Notes under the pieces: generated by a model
Databases searched by the model: none
Seen by the model: the letters and a program-made list of their open reading frames with translations, nothing else
Told to the model about the DNA's origin: nothing
Shown: in pieces, positions 1 to 8,096 of the stretch
Numbering within the stretch: position 1 is the first letter of the stretch
How the letters are laid out: each line of letters starts with the position of its first letter
DNA from: an uncultured Caldimonas sp.
GTDB taxonomy: Bacteria > Pseudomonadota > Gammaproteobacteria > Burkholderiales > Burkholderiaceae
DNA length: 52,959 bases
Assembly (NCBI RefSeq): GCF_946480305.1
Contig: NZ_CAMLJQ010000028.1
Coordinates: 1-52,959, forward strand
Direction of reading: 5' to 3'
Program-made: the position numbers and the translations under genes

Positions 1-2
1 AT

Positions 3-134
3 TTCTTCTGGATGCGAGCCGGCAAGAACGACTTTGCCGAAGTGGCCGTCTATGCAGCGGTCCTTGCAGTGTTGCTTGGCTGGCGGCTGAAGCGTTGGTT
101 GGGCCGAGGCCGATCGTCCTGGCAACGCGCCTGA
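3..134 (+). CDS. C-terminal fragment of an unidentified membrane protein
   Basis: The frame is open from the left edge and stops with TGA at 132-134, giving 43 visible residues. They hold one hydrophobic stretch (around AVYAAVLAVLLGW) followed by a basic tail rich in Arg and Lys, as expected for a last transmembrane helix with a positive cytoplasmic end. The 5' part lies outside the window, so the family cannot be named. The gene converges on the sensor kinase gene, with 15 bases between the two stops. The reading is supported by the composition and by the stop falling just before the next gene, but the fragment is short. Confidence 0.55.
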   Translation, partial: FFWMRAGKNDFAEVAVYAAVLAVLLGWRLKRWLGRGRSSWQRA

Positions 135-149
135 CACCGCGTTGAGCAC

Positions 150-2507
150 CTACTGTGCCGGCCGCACCGGCGCGTGCGCACGAAGCCAGGTCAGGTCGAG
201 CAGCCGGGCGGCCGCTTCGAGCAAGGCCTCGCGCTCGATCGGTTTGGTCAGACAGACGTCGAAGGGCGTCTCGCCCCGCTCCGCGTTCACCAGCGCGTCG
301 ACGCTCGCCGAAATCGCGATCACGGGAATCGCTGCCAACCCGTCGTCCGCCTTCAGTTCGAGCACGAACTGCGCCCCGGACATGTTGGGCATCAGGCAAT
401 CGGTGACGATGAGATCGGGCGGCTCGCTTCGCGCCCGCGCCAAGGCATTCAGCCCGTCGCTCGCCTGATCGACGATGAACCCCAGCGGGCGCAGCGTCTC
501 GACCAGCAGCAGACGGTTGAACATGTCGTCGTCGACGATCAGCACGCGCCGCCGCGGCCCCTGGTATCCGACAACCGGCTCCTTTGCCTGAGCGTGATCA
601 TCTCCCGACGTGCCCACGGCCACCGAGAGATCGAACCAGAATCGCGTGCCGCGCCCCGGCTCGCTCTCGACCTGTATCTCGCTGTTCATCAGCCGGATCA
701 GCTGCTGGCTGATCGCCAGGCCCAGCCCGGTGCCCTCCGCACGGTGCTGCCGGTCGCCGAACTGCTCGAACGGCCGGAAGAGCGCCGCGCGCTGCTGCTG
801 CGTGAGACCGACGCCCGTGTCCTGCACCTCGAACCGCAGGCGCGCCGTTCCGCGCGCGGCACAAAGGAGCGAAACCGTCAACGACACCAGTCCACGCTCG
901 GTGAACTTCACAGCATTGCTCAGCAGGTTCAGCAGCACCTGCTTCAAGCGCCTCTCGTCGGCGTAGACGACAGCCGGCACATCGGACCGGACCTCGCACG
1001 AGAACTCCAGCTGTCGCTCCTGCGCCTTGACGCTGACGATGTCCGCCACACCGCGCGCCAGCTCGACCAGATGCACCTTGTCGACCGACAGCTCGACCTT
1101 TCCGGCCTCGTGCTTCGCGATGTCGAGTACGTCGTTGATCAGCGCCAGAAGATGCTGGCCGCTGCGCTCGATGATCTGGACCTGTTGCCGTTGTCTCGAA
1201 GCGAGTCCGTTGGACAGTTGCAGCAGCTGGGCATATCCGAGGATGGCGTTGAGCGGCGTGCGCAACTCATGGCTCATGGCTGCCAGGAAGGCGGCCTGCG
1301 ATGCACGCGCCGTCTCGGCGGCGTCACGTGCATCGCGCAAGTGGCGCTCAGCCTCCTTGCGCAGCGTGGCGTCCCGGGCGATCAGGATGGTGAGTCGGCC
1401 GTCGACGGAAGCGACCTCGCTGCGGGCGATCTCCACGTCCACTTCCGTGCCGTCGGTGCGGCGCACCTTCGCGTCGACCGTCGTCCCCACGACACTGCTG
1501 CCGCAGAGGTCGCAGTCCTTGAGAAAGTCTTGCGCCGGCCGGCCGGAGAGGTCGAGCTTTTCGGCGCCCAGCAAACGCTGCGCTGCGCGGTTGACCTGCA
1601 GGAATTGGCCGTCCTGCAGCACCAGGATCGCATCGGCCGAGTTCTCCAGCACTGCCGCCAGCCGTCTACCGCTCTCCTCGAGCTGCAGGCGTGCATGCGC
1701 CAGTTGCCGCCGGTCCCTGATCCCCTGCTCCACCGCCCGCGCCATCTCTGCGATCTCGTCCTCACCCCCGACCGGCAGCACGTCGGGCCGTCCCTCGCGT
1801 TCGGCCCCCATGTCGCGCAATGCGTCGCTAACGGTGCGCAGCCGCGCCAGCACGTGAACGCCGAGGAAGTACCGCGCAGTGAGCCAGGCGGCACCCAGGC
1901 TACCCAGCAGCAGTGCGACCACCCAGAGCGCGGTCTGTCGGGAAGCCTCCACCAGCCGGTCGGCACTCGCCTGATAGGCCTTGGAGATGGCTTCCGACTG
2001 CTCCTGCGCAGACCGGGCCATGCGGCCTGCGTATTCCTGCATCTCGACGACAGAGCGATGGGCAAGCTGCATCGCATCTTCACGTGCACTTGCATCGAAC
2101 GGATGGAGCTCGTTGAGCTGGGCGACCACCTGCACGGCACTGCGGAACAACTGGCTCGACTGGTGCAGATCGAGCACCGAGGCGTCGTTGCTCACGGCCA
2201 GCCTTGCAGTGAGCCGGTCCAGTTCGTCGAGCCGTTTCATCACCGACTCGAACGACGCTCCGGTGCCGCCATCGCCCGGGCTGGCCAGCCCTTGCGCCGC
2301 GTACAGCTGAACCTGGCGCGCGTGATCGAGCAACTCCTGCGCGTCCTGCATGTAGCTGAGACGCTCGCGCGCCAGCTCCTGGGCCTCGCCGCTCAGACTC
2401 AGGAGCGCCCGAACGGCCACTGCGCCACCAGAGACCACCAGGGTCGCCATCGCCACCAGGGCCAGCGCGAACTGCCAGCGCAGCGTTTTCGGAAGCCAAC
2501 GACGCAC
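150..2507 (-). CDS. Hybrid sensor histidine kinase with PAS and receiver domains (TorS-like)
   Basis: An inner-membrane hybrid kinase of 785 residues that should autophosphorylate and pass phosphate to its own receiver. Visible order: TM1 (about 12-34), a mostly helical periplasmic region (35-190), TM2 (about 193-213), HAMP (about 214-270), PAS (about 283-390), HisKA with the H-box MSHELRTPLNAILG (His413), HATPase_c with N-box Asn531 and the GTGLGLAIS G-box, and a C-terminal receiver with phospho-acceptor Asp703 (VTDCLMP). There is no HPt domain and no separate response regulator nearby. The start is GTG, 3 bases after the stop of the binding-protein gene upstream, so the two are almost certainly co-transcribed. 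A helical sensor region plus an adjacent periplasmic binding protein resembles TorS/TorT; the ligand is unknown. Confidence 0.9.
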   Translation of the reverse strand: MRRWLPKTLRWQFALALVAMATLVVSGGAVAVRALLSLSGEAQELARERLSYMQDAQELLDHARQVQLYAAQGLASPGDGGTGASFESVMKRLDELDRLTARLAVSNDASVLDLHQSSQLFRSAVQVVAQLNELHPFDASAREDAMQLAHRSVVEMQEYAGRMARSAQEQSEAISKAYQASADRLVEASRQTALWVVALLLGSLGAAWLTARYFLGVHVLARLRTVSDALRDMGAEREGRPDVLPVGGEDEIAEMARAVEQGIRDRRQLAHARLQLEESGRRLAAVLENSADAILVLQDGQFLQVNRAAQRLLGAEKLDLSGRPAQDFLKDCDLCGSSVVGTTVDAKVRRTDGTEVDVEIARSEVASVDGRLTILIARDATLRKEAERHLRDARDAAETARASQAAFLAAMSHELRTPLNAILGYAQLLQLSNGLASRQRQQVQIIERSGQHLLALINDVLDIAKHEAGKVELSVDKVHLVELARGVADIVSVKAQERQLEFSCEVRSDVPAVVYADERRLKQVLLNLLSNAVKFTERGLVSLTVSLLCAARGTARLRFEVQDTGVGLTQQQRAALFRPFEQFGDRQHRAEGTGLGLAISQQLIRLMNSEIQVESEPGRGTRFWFDLSVAVGTSGDDHAQAKEPVVGYQGPRRRVLIVDDDMFNRLLLVETLRPLGFIVDQASDGLNALARARSEPPDLIVTDCLMPNMSGAQFVLELKADDGLAAIPVIAISASVDALVNAERGETPFDVCLTKPIEREALLEAAARLLDLTWLRAHAPVRPAQ

Positions 2508-2510
2508 GGC

Positions 2511-3599
2511 TCAGACCCCGCCCGACCAGATGCGCCGGTACACGTCGCGATAGCCGTTCGGAGGGTCGAAGACCAGCGTTTCCGCACCAGCCGTCACCAG
2601 TTCATCCCGCGTGACCAGCGAAACCGGCGTGACAAAACCTGTGACAGGATGACCCATGAACAACCGGTTGAGCTCGTCGGCCATCTGCCAGCCCTGCATG
2701 TTGAGCGGCTCGGCCACGGTCGCTGTCTGGTAGGCACCGGAGCGTATGCGCACGAACGCGGAAGCGCTTCCATCGCCGGCCGAGATCAGGCGCACGTGCC
2801 GCGCGCGCTGCCCCAGGGCGATCAGCATCGGCACCGCGTGATCGAAGTAGATGTCGTTGATCGCAAGCGCATGCGTCCATCGCGCGCCATGATCCCGCAC
2901 CAGTCGCGCGACCAGTGCAGGCACGGCCTCGCGGCTGCCGGAAATCGGCACGTCGAGCACCTCGAGCACGTGCGCATCGGGCCGGGCGTGTATTTCGGCT
3001 GCCATCGCACGTGTCTTGGCCGTTGCAATGGCAAACCGCGAGTCGGTGAAGATGACGATGCCAGCACGCCCCTGCCCGTCCGGCACTGCAGCCTGGGCCG
3101 CAGCCCGGGCAACCGCCTCGGGATCGGTGGAAACATTGGTCGCGATCAGCGAGTCCTTCATGGGGCCCGGTCGTTCGCCAACATGCCAGCCCACCACGTG
3201 CCCGGGTTTCACCGAGAGTCGGCGGCACTCGGCGTCGAACGTCTCGCCATCCATGCCGCACACCGCCATTCCGTCGGCTGAACGGTCCAGTGCCTCCCGG
3301 AGAACGCGCCTGCGGCCTTCGATCGACCCGCCGGCATCGAACACGTGCAGCGTCCACTTCAGTTGCCGCCCCGCCTCGCGCAGCCCCTGCGCCACGCCCA
3401 GTACGCCGCCATTGCGCAGATCCTCGGCCAGCACCGCGATGTGCCTGGCGCCGCTGCCGCGCGGCCCGTCCTGCGGCCCGGTCCAGGTGCTGCGAGCCGC
3501 ACGGAGACCGCCCGGTGCCACCAAGGAGCACAGCGCCATCGCAAGCATGGCGCGCCGGCCATGTCGATTCGGCGAAAACAACTCGCGCACGCGCTCCAT
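2511..3599 (-). CDS. Periplasmic type-1 substrate-binding protein (TorT/sugar-binding fold)
   Basis: A 362-residue protein with an N-terminal export signal: twin Arg then a hydrophobic run (RRAMLAMALCSLVAPGG) ending near residue 35. The rest has the alternating beta/alpha pattern of periplasmic binding proteins of the ribose/LuxP/TorT type (HIAVLAEDLRNGG near the start, ALAINDIYFDHAVPMLIAL in the second lobe). No ABC permease or ATPase is adjacent; the only partner is the hybrid kinase 3 bases downstream, so a ligand-sensing role rather than uptake is inferred. Two starts are possible, GTG at 3602 and ATG at 3599. AAGGAG ends 6 bases before the ATG and only 3 before the GTG, so ATG was chosen. 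Confidence 0.8.
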   Translation of the reverse strand: MERVRELFSPNRHGRRAMLAMALCSLVAPGGLRAARSTWTGPQDGPRGSGARHIAVLAEDLRNGGVLGVAQGLREAGRQLKWTLHVFDAGGSIEGRRRVLREALDRSADGMAVCGMDGETFDAECRRLSVKPGHVVGWHVGERPGPMKDSLIATNVSTDPEAVARAAAQAAVPDGQGRAGIVIFTDSRFAIATAKTRAMAAEIHARPDAHVLEVLDVPISGSREAVPALVARLVRDHGARWTHALAINDIYFDHAVPMLIALGQRARHVRLISAGDGSASAFVRIRSGAYQTATVAEPLNMQGWQMADELNRLFMGHPVTGFVTPVSLVTRDELVTAGAETLVFDPPNGYRDVYRRIWSGGV

Positions 3600-3773
3600 C
3601 ACTGTCTCCTTGTCGGACAGTCGCTTGCCGAGTCATCGCGGCTTGCGAACGGCGTTTCGCCAGCAAGTGTATGACCCGAGAAACCGCGCGAACCTGCGTG
3701 TTATTCCTGAAAAGCGCGATCGGCGATGCGAGGGTGAACGTGGCTTGAGTTCGATCAACAACCAGCGTGAGGC

Positions 3774-4316
3774 TCAGGTCGGCAGCTTCCACACCCCGAC
3801 TTCAAGCTGCACGCTGCGCTCGCCATCGCCGAGCCAGATCTGCCCGTCCTGCACGTTGCATTGCAGACGCATGCTGCGCTGCACCAGGCCGGCGATCTGC
3901 TCCACCGCTTCAGCGGGCAGATGCAGCACGCGCAGGTTCGCCAGACGCTCGAGCTGACCGCGGTTCTGTGACCACCACACCTCCGCCACACGGCCGAAGG
4001 TGAACACCACCACTTCCTTCGAGCGGTGGCTGGCCTTGCGGATCAGCTTTTCGTCGGGCTGGCCGACATCGATCCACAGCTCCACGTCGCCGATCAGGTC
4101 GCGCTTCCAGACGTCGGCCTCGTCGTTGGTGGACAGGCCGTTGCCGAACGCCAGGCCTTCGCACGCGAACAATGCGAAGGCCAGCACCCGCACCATCATC
4201 CTTTCGTCGTTTTCGGAAGGGTGGCGGGCGATCGTGAGGGAGTGGTCGCCGTAGTAGTGGCGGTCCATGTCCGCCACCTGCAGGTCGACCTTGAAAATCG
4301 TGGATTTGAGCGCCAT
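3774..4316 (-). CDS. yaeQ: YaeQ family protein
   Basis: A cytoplasmic protein of 180 residues that matches the YaeQ family at its N terminus (MALKSTIFKVDLQVADMDRH) and throughout. YaeQ has a PD-(D/E)XK nuclease-like fold. E. coli YaeQ was found as a suppressor of an rfaH hemolysin defect, and its biochemical role is unsettled. The open frame extends 6 codons further upstream, but the family start is the ATG at 4316. The 171 bases between this gene and the binding-protein gene hold no other ORF that I can support. The gene diverges from the small lysine-rich gene at 4409. Confidence 0.9.
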   Translation of the reverse strand: MALKSTIFKVDLQVADMDRHYYGDHSLTIARHPSENDERMMVRVLAFALFACEGLAFGNGLSTNDEADVWKRDLIGDVELWIDVGQPDEKLIRKASHRSKEVVVFTFGRVAEVWWSQNRGQLERLANLRVLHLPAEAVEQIAGLVQRSMRLQCNVQDGQIWLGDGERSVQLEVGVWKLPT

Positions 4317-4408
4317 GGGGCGGCAGTCTCCCACAAGCGGGGGCGCCGGGGGTAGGATGGCGCGTCATCCACCGTTCGCACGCCTGCGAGATCGAAAGGA
4401 ACCGCCCT

Positions 4409-4588
4409 TTGGCTACCCCAAACTACTCCTATGAGAAACGCCAGCGTGAACTTGCCAAGAAGCGCAAGAAGGAAGAGAAGCTCAAGCGCAAGTCGGAGCA
4501 TCGCAGCGACGAACCCGGGCAATCGCAGCCGGCAGACGGCCCTTCTGGCGAGGCCGCTCCCCGGCAGCCCCCTTCCGGCGACGCCTGA
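4409..4588 (+). CDS. Small lysine-rich cytoplasmic protein, TTG start
   Basis: A 59-residue protein that begins MATPNYSYEKRQRELAKK if TTG at 4409 is read as Met. The first half is a charged amphipathic helix dense in Lys, Arg and Glu; the second half is a low-complexity Pro/Gly/Ser/Glu tail. GAAAGGA stands about 8 bases before the TTG. The NYxxEKRQRELAKKxKKEEK pattern is one I know from very small conserved hypothetical proteins of beta- and gamma-proteobacteria, which supports it as a real gene. The only in-frame ATG-like alternatives would remove the conserved N terminus. It converges on the ABC exporter gene with 19 bases between the stops. Function unknown; nucleic-acid binding is only a guess from charge. 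Confidence 0.75.
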   Translation: MATPNYSYEKRQRELAKKRKKEEKLKRKSEHRSDEPGQSQPADGPSGEAAPRQPPSGDA

Positions 4589-4607
4589 CGCCCTTGCGCT
4601 GCCGCTG

Positions 4608-6434
4608 CTAGTGCGGCTCGCTGCTGCTCTGCTGCAGCGCCCACATCTGGGCGTACCGCCCACCCTGAGCCAGAAGCTGCGAGTGCGTGCCGCGCTCGAT
4701 GATGCGACCGGCCTCCATCACCAGGATCTCGTGCGCATCGACCACGGTGGACAGCCGATGCGCGATCACCAGCGCGGTCTTGTTGCGCGCTGCCGAGGCC
4801 AGCTCTGCCTGGATGGCGCGTTCGTTGGCCGAGTCGAGTGCTGAAGTCGCCTCGTCGAAGATCAGGATCGGCGGGTTCTTCAGCAGCGTGCGTGCAATGG
4901 CCACGCGCTGCTTCTCCCCACCGGACAGCTTCAACCCCCGCTCGCCGACCATCGTGTCGTAGCCCTTCGGCGTCGACACGATGAACTGGTGGATGTGCGC
5001 GGCACGGGCCGCCGCCTCCACCTCCTGCCTGGTGGCACCCGGGCGTCCGTACGCGATGTTGTATTCGACCGTGTCATTGAACAGCACCGTGTCCTGCGGC
5101 ACGATGCCGATGTGCCGGCGCAGGCTGCCCTGCGTCACCGCCCGGATGTCCTGTCCGTCGATGGAGATGCGCCCGGCGGTGACGTCGTAGAACCGGAACA
5201 GCAGGCGCGCGAGCGTGGACTTGCCCGCGCCTGACGGCCCCACCACGGCCACCTTGCGTCCGGCCGGGATCTCGAAGCTCACGTCGTGCAGGATGGGCCG
5301 GTTGCCGTCATAGCCGAAGCTCACGTGCTCGAAGCGCACGGTGCCCTCATGCACCGTCAAGTCGGACGCGTCCGCCGCGTCGTCGATCTCGCGCTCGCGC
5401 TCCATCAGCGTGAACATCTTCTCCAGGTCCGTCAGCGCCTGCTTCAGCTCGCGGTAGATCACGCCCAGGAAGTTGAGCGGGATGTAGAGCTGGATCATGA
5501 AGGCGTTGACCATCACCAGGTCGCCGAGCGTCATCGTGCCTGCCACCACGCCCTGCGTGGCCCGCCACAGCATGGCGACCAGCGCGGTGGCGATGATGAG
5601 CTGCTGCCCGGTATTGAGCAGCGACAGTGTCGACTGCGACTTCAACTTGGCGAGCCGCAGGTGCTCGAGGCTCTCGTTGTAACGCCGCGCCTCGTAGTCC
5701 TCGTTGTTGAAGTACTTGACCGTCTCGTAGTTGAGCAGCGAGTCGATCGCCTTCGTGTGCGCGTTCGAGTCCAGCTCGTTCATCGTCTTGCGGAACTTCG
5801 TGCGCCACTCGGTCACGACGATCGTGAATGCGATGTAGACCGTGAGCGCCGCAATCGTGATCCACGCGAACCACGCATCGAACTTCACGCCCAGCAGCGT
5901 GAGCACCAGCGCCACCTCGATGAGGGTCGGGAAGATGCTGTAGAGCGAATACGAGATCAGCGAATGCACGCCGCGCGTGCCGCGCTCGATGTCGCGCGTC
6001 ATGCCGCCGGTCTGCCGCTCCAGGTGGAACCGCAGGCTCAACGAGTGCAGATGGCGGAACACCTGCAGCGAGATGCTGCGGGCTGCGCCCTCCGTCGCCT
6101 TGGCAAAGATCAGCTCGCGCAGCTCGGTGAACAGCGAGGTCGACAGCCTCAAGCCCCCGTACGCGAGCAGCAGCCCCACCGGGACCACGATCAATGCCCT
6201 CGCATCGCCCGGCCCGATCGACAGGCTGTCGACCAGCTCCTTCAGCAGCACCGGCACCCCCACGTTGGCCAGCTTGGCCGCCACCAGGAAGCCGAGCGCG
6301 ATGATCACGCGCCAGCGGTACTGCCACAGGTAAGGCAGCAGGCGCCGCAACGTGGCCCAGTCCGAGCGCGGGACGGGCGAGGCGGAGGCATCCTGCGCCG
6401 CGGGCTCGGGCAGGCTCATGGCGACACGGCGCAT
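4608..6434 (-). CDS. ABC exporter of the Atm1/ABCB7 type (permease-ATPase fusion)
   Basis: A half-transporter of about 608 residues with an N-terminal six-helix exporter permease and a C-terminal ATPase. The nucleotide-binding domain shows Walker A (GPSGAGKST), signature LSGGEKQRVAIARTLL, Walker B ILIFDEATSALD and the H-loop IAHRLSTV. The signature sequence and the permease motif YFNNEDYEARRY are typical of Atm1/HMT1-type exporters, which move glutathione-linked sulfur or metal conjugates. That substrate is family knowledge, not visible here. The start is uncertain: ATG at 6434 or ATG at 6419 (MSLPEP), neither with a clear ribosome site. An open extension to 6701 runs into the divergent thioesterase gene and is unlikely. 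Confidence 0.88.
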   Translation of the reverse strand: MRRVAMSLPEPAAQDASASPVPRSDWATLRRLLPYLWQYRWRVIIALGFLVAAKLANVGVPVLLKELVDSLSIGPGDARALIVVPVGLLLAYGGLRLSTSLFTELRELIFAKATEGAARSISLQVFRHLHSLSLRFHLERQTGGMTRDIERGTRGVHSLISYSLYSIFPTLIEVALVLTLLGVKFDAWFAWITIAALTVYIAFTIVVTEWRTKFRKTMNELDSNAHTKAIDSLLNYETVKYFNNEDYEARRYNESLEHLRLAKLKSQSTLSLLNTGQQLIIATALVAMLWRATQGVVAGTMTLGDLVMVNAFMIQLYIPLNFLGVIYRELKQALTDLEKMFTLMEREREIDDAADASDLTVHEGTVRFEHVSFGYDGNRPILHDVSFEIPAGRKVAVVGPSGAGKSTLARLLFRFYDVTAGRISIDGQDIRAVTQGSLRRHIGIVPQDTVLFNDTVEYNIAYGRPGATRQEVEAAARAAHIHQFIVSTPKGYDTMVGERGLKLSGGEKQRVAIARTLLKNPPILIFDEATSALDSANERAIQAELASAARNKTALVIAHRLSTVVDAHEILVMEAGRIIERGTHSQLLAQGGRYAQMWALQQSSSEPH

Positions 6435-6477
6435 CGTGGACAATTCTGTGTTTGTAGTTTCCGGAAGAGTGGAGCCA

Positions 6478-6900
6478 ATGGCCGACGAATCAAGCCCTGC
6501 CCCCCATCGCACAGCCGTGAGTCTGCCCGAGGACATGGAACTCGTCCTGCGGGTGATGCCGATGCCCGCCGACGCCAATGCCAATGGCGACATCTTCGGC
6601 GGCTGGATCATGGCGCAGGTCGACCTGGCGGGCTCGGTGCTGCCGGCGCGGCTCGCCAAAGGCCGCATCGCCACCGTGTCGGTCAACCAGTTCGTCTTCA
6701 AGCAGCCGGTGTCGGTGGGTGATCTGCTGTCGTTCTACGCCAAGGTGGAGCGAGTGGGTCGGACGTCGATCACGGTGCATGTGGAGGTCTATGCCGAACG
6801 CAACCCGGCCGATCTGCAGGTCGTGAAGGTGACCGACGCGAACCTCACCTACGTCGCCATCGACGGCGACGGCAAACCCAGGGTGCTGCCCGGGCGCTGA
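6478..6900 (+). CDS. Acyl-CoA thioesterase, YciA-like hotdog fold
   Basis: A 140-residue protein that hydrolyses acyl-CoA to free acid and CoA. It has the single hotdog domain of the YciA/acyl-CoA thioester hydrolase family, including ANANGDIFGGWIMAQVDLAG near residues 34-53, where the conserved Asp and Gly residues sit, and the strand VSVNQFVFKQPVSVGDLL. The start is the ATG at 6478, with GGAAGAG/GGAG within 15 bases upstream. An open extension to 6352 overlaps the divergent exporter gene and is rejected. The short divergent gap (44 bases to the exporter start) must hold both promoters. Confidence 0.88.
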   Translation: MADESSPAPHRTAVSLPEDMELVLRVMPMPADANANGDIFGGWIMAQVDLAGSVLPARLAKGRIATVSVNQFVFKQPVSVGDLLSFYAKVERVGRTSITVHVEVYAERNPADLQVVKVTDANLTYVAIDGDGKPRVLPGR

Positions 6901-6922
6901 AATTCCGCTTGCCAAGGGAACG

Positions 6923-6966
6923 CCATTTGCTCTGTCTGCGGCTGGAAACAGGCAGACAAATGGAGG
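6923..6966 (+). promoter_or_regulatory. 5' UTR stem-loop reaching the Shine-Dalgarno of the GT4 gene
   Basis: CCATTTG (6923-6929) pairs with CAAATGG (6957-6963), and TCTGC (6935-6939) with GCAGA (6952-6956). This gives 12 base pairs with a 5-base bulge and a 12-base loop. The Shine-Dalgarno GGAGG lies at 6962-6966, so its first two bases are in the stem. The hairpin sits entirely in the leader of the glycosyltransferase gene that starts at 6972. Control of translation is inferred; the pairing is seen directly. Confidence 0.5.
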
Positions 6967-6971
6967 TTCTC

Positions 6972-8042
6972 ATGAAGATCGCGCAAGTGGCGCCGCTCTT
7001 CGAGAGCGTGCCACCCCAGGCCTACGGCGGCACCGAGCGTGTGGTTTCGTACCTGACGGAATCGCTGGTCGCGCAGGGGCACGAGGTGACCCTGTTCGCC
7101 AGCGGTGACTCGGTCACCAGCGCAGAACTGGTACCCATCACCGACCGTGCGTTGCGGCTCGACCCCAAGCGGCCCGACTGGCTTGCCTGGCACACGATCA
7201 TGCTGGACCAGGTGTTCTCCCGCGCGGCCGAGTTCGACGTGATCCATTTCCACGTCGATTTCCTGCACTACCCGCTTGCCCGCTACTGCCCCACGCCCTG
7301 CGTGACGACGCTGCACGGCCGGCTCGATCTGCAGGATCTACCGCCCCTGCACCGGCATTTTTGCGAGCACCCGGTCGTGTCGATCTCCGACAGTCAACGC
7401 AAGGCACTCCCACAGGCCAACTGGTACGCGACCGTCCACCACGGGCTGCCGCGGGATCTGTACTCGTTCCATCCCGCCCCCGGCGACTACTTCGCCTTCG
7501 TCGGTCGCGTGTCACCGGAAAAACGGCTGGACCGCGCCATCGAGATCGCCACCCGCTGCGATACACCGCTCAAGGTCGCCGCGAAGATCGATGAAGCCGA
7601 CCGCTGCTATTTCGAGGAACGCATCCGGCCGCTGCTGTCCCACCCGCTGGTGGAGTTCGTCGGCGAGATCGGCGAGGCACAAAAGAACGACTTCATTGGC
7701 AACGCGCGGGCGCTGCTGTTCCCGATCGACTGGCCCGAGCCTTTCGGCCTCGTGATGATCGAGGCCTTCGCGTGCGGCACGCCCGTCATCGCCTACCCCT
7801 GCGGCGCGGTGCCCGAGGTGATGCACGACGGCATCACCGGGCGCGTCGTGCGCAGCCAGGACGAGGCGGTGCAGGCCGCCCGGCACATCGACCGGATCGA
7901 TCGCAAGGGCTGCCGCGCGGTGTTCGAGCGGTACTTCACGGCCAACGTGATGGCATCACGCTACATCGACGTCTACCAGACCCTGATCGGCACGCGGTCG
8001 AAGCCGCTGCCGGTGCGAATGCCTGCTGAAATGTCCGCCTGA
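6972..8042 (+). CDS. Glycosyltransferase family 4 protein
   Basis: A 356-residue retaining GT-B glycosyltransferase, predicted to be cytoplasmic and to use a nucleotide sugar. The N-terminal lobe has the glycine-rich acceptor loop (PPQAYGGTERVV). The C-terminal lobe has FVGRVSPEKRLDRAI and the EX7E-type donor site EPFGLVMIEAFACGTPV. Start ATG at 6972 with GGAGG 5 bases upstream. It is followed by the amylo-alpha-1,6-glucosidase-like gene after 54 bases in the same direction, and the pair converges on the galactose operon. The acceptor and the sugar cannot be read from the sequence. No signal peptide or membrane helix is seen. Confidence 0.88.
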   Translation: MKIAQVAPLFESVPPQAYGGTERVVSYLTESLVAQGHEVTLFASGDSVTSAELVPITDRALRLDPKRPDWLAWHTIMLDQVFSRAAEFDVIHFHVDFLHYPLARYCPTPCVTTLHGRLDLQDLPPLHRHFCEHPVVSISDSQRKALPQANWYATVHHGLPRDLYSFHPAPGDYFAFVGRVSPEKRLDRAIEIATRCDTPLKVAAKIDEADRCYFEERIRPLLSHPLVEFVGEIGEAQKNDFIGNARALLFPIDWPEPFGLVMIEAFACGTPVIAYPCGAVPEVMHDGITGRVVRSQDEAVQAARHIDRIDRKGCRAVFERYFTANVMASRYIDVYQTLIGTRSKPLPVRMPAEMSA

Positions 8043-8096
8043 CCCGAGCTGCAGGCATCGGCAGCACCGACGAACGCACACCAGGAGCTACGCTGC

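Noticed and set aside
174..3281. 1035-codon open frame on the plus strand, antisense to the sensor kinase and binding-protein genes
   Set aside because: Rich in Arg, His, Gln and Leu without any domain pattern; a mirror of the codon bias of the real genes. No ribosome site.
5286..6722. 478-codon frame antisense to the ABC exporter
   Set aside because: Composition artefact of GC-rich codons; no motif.
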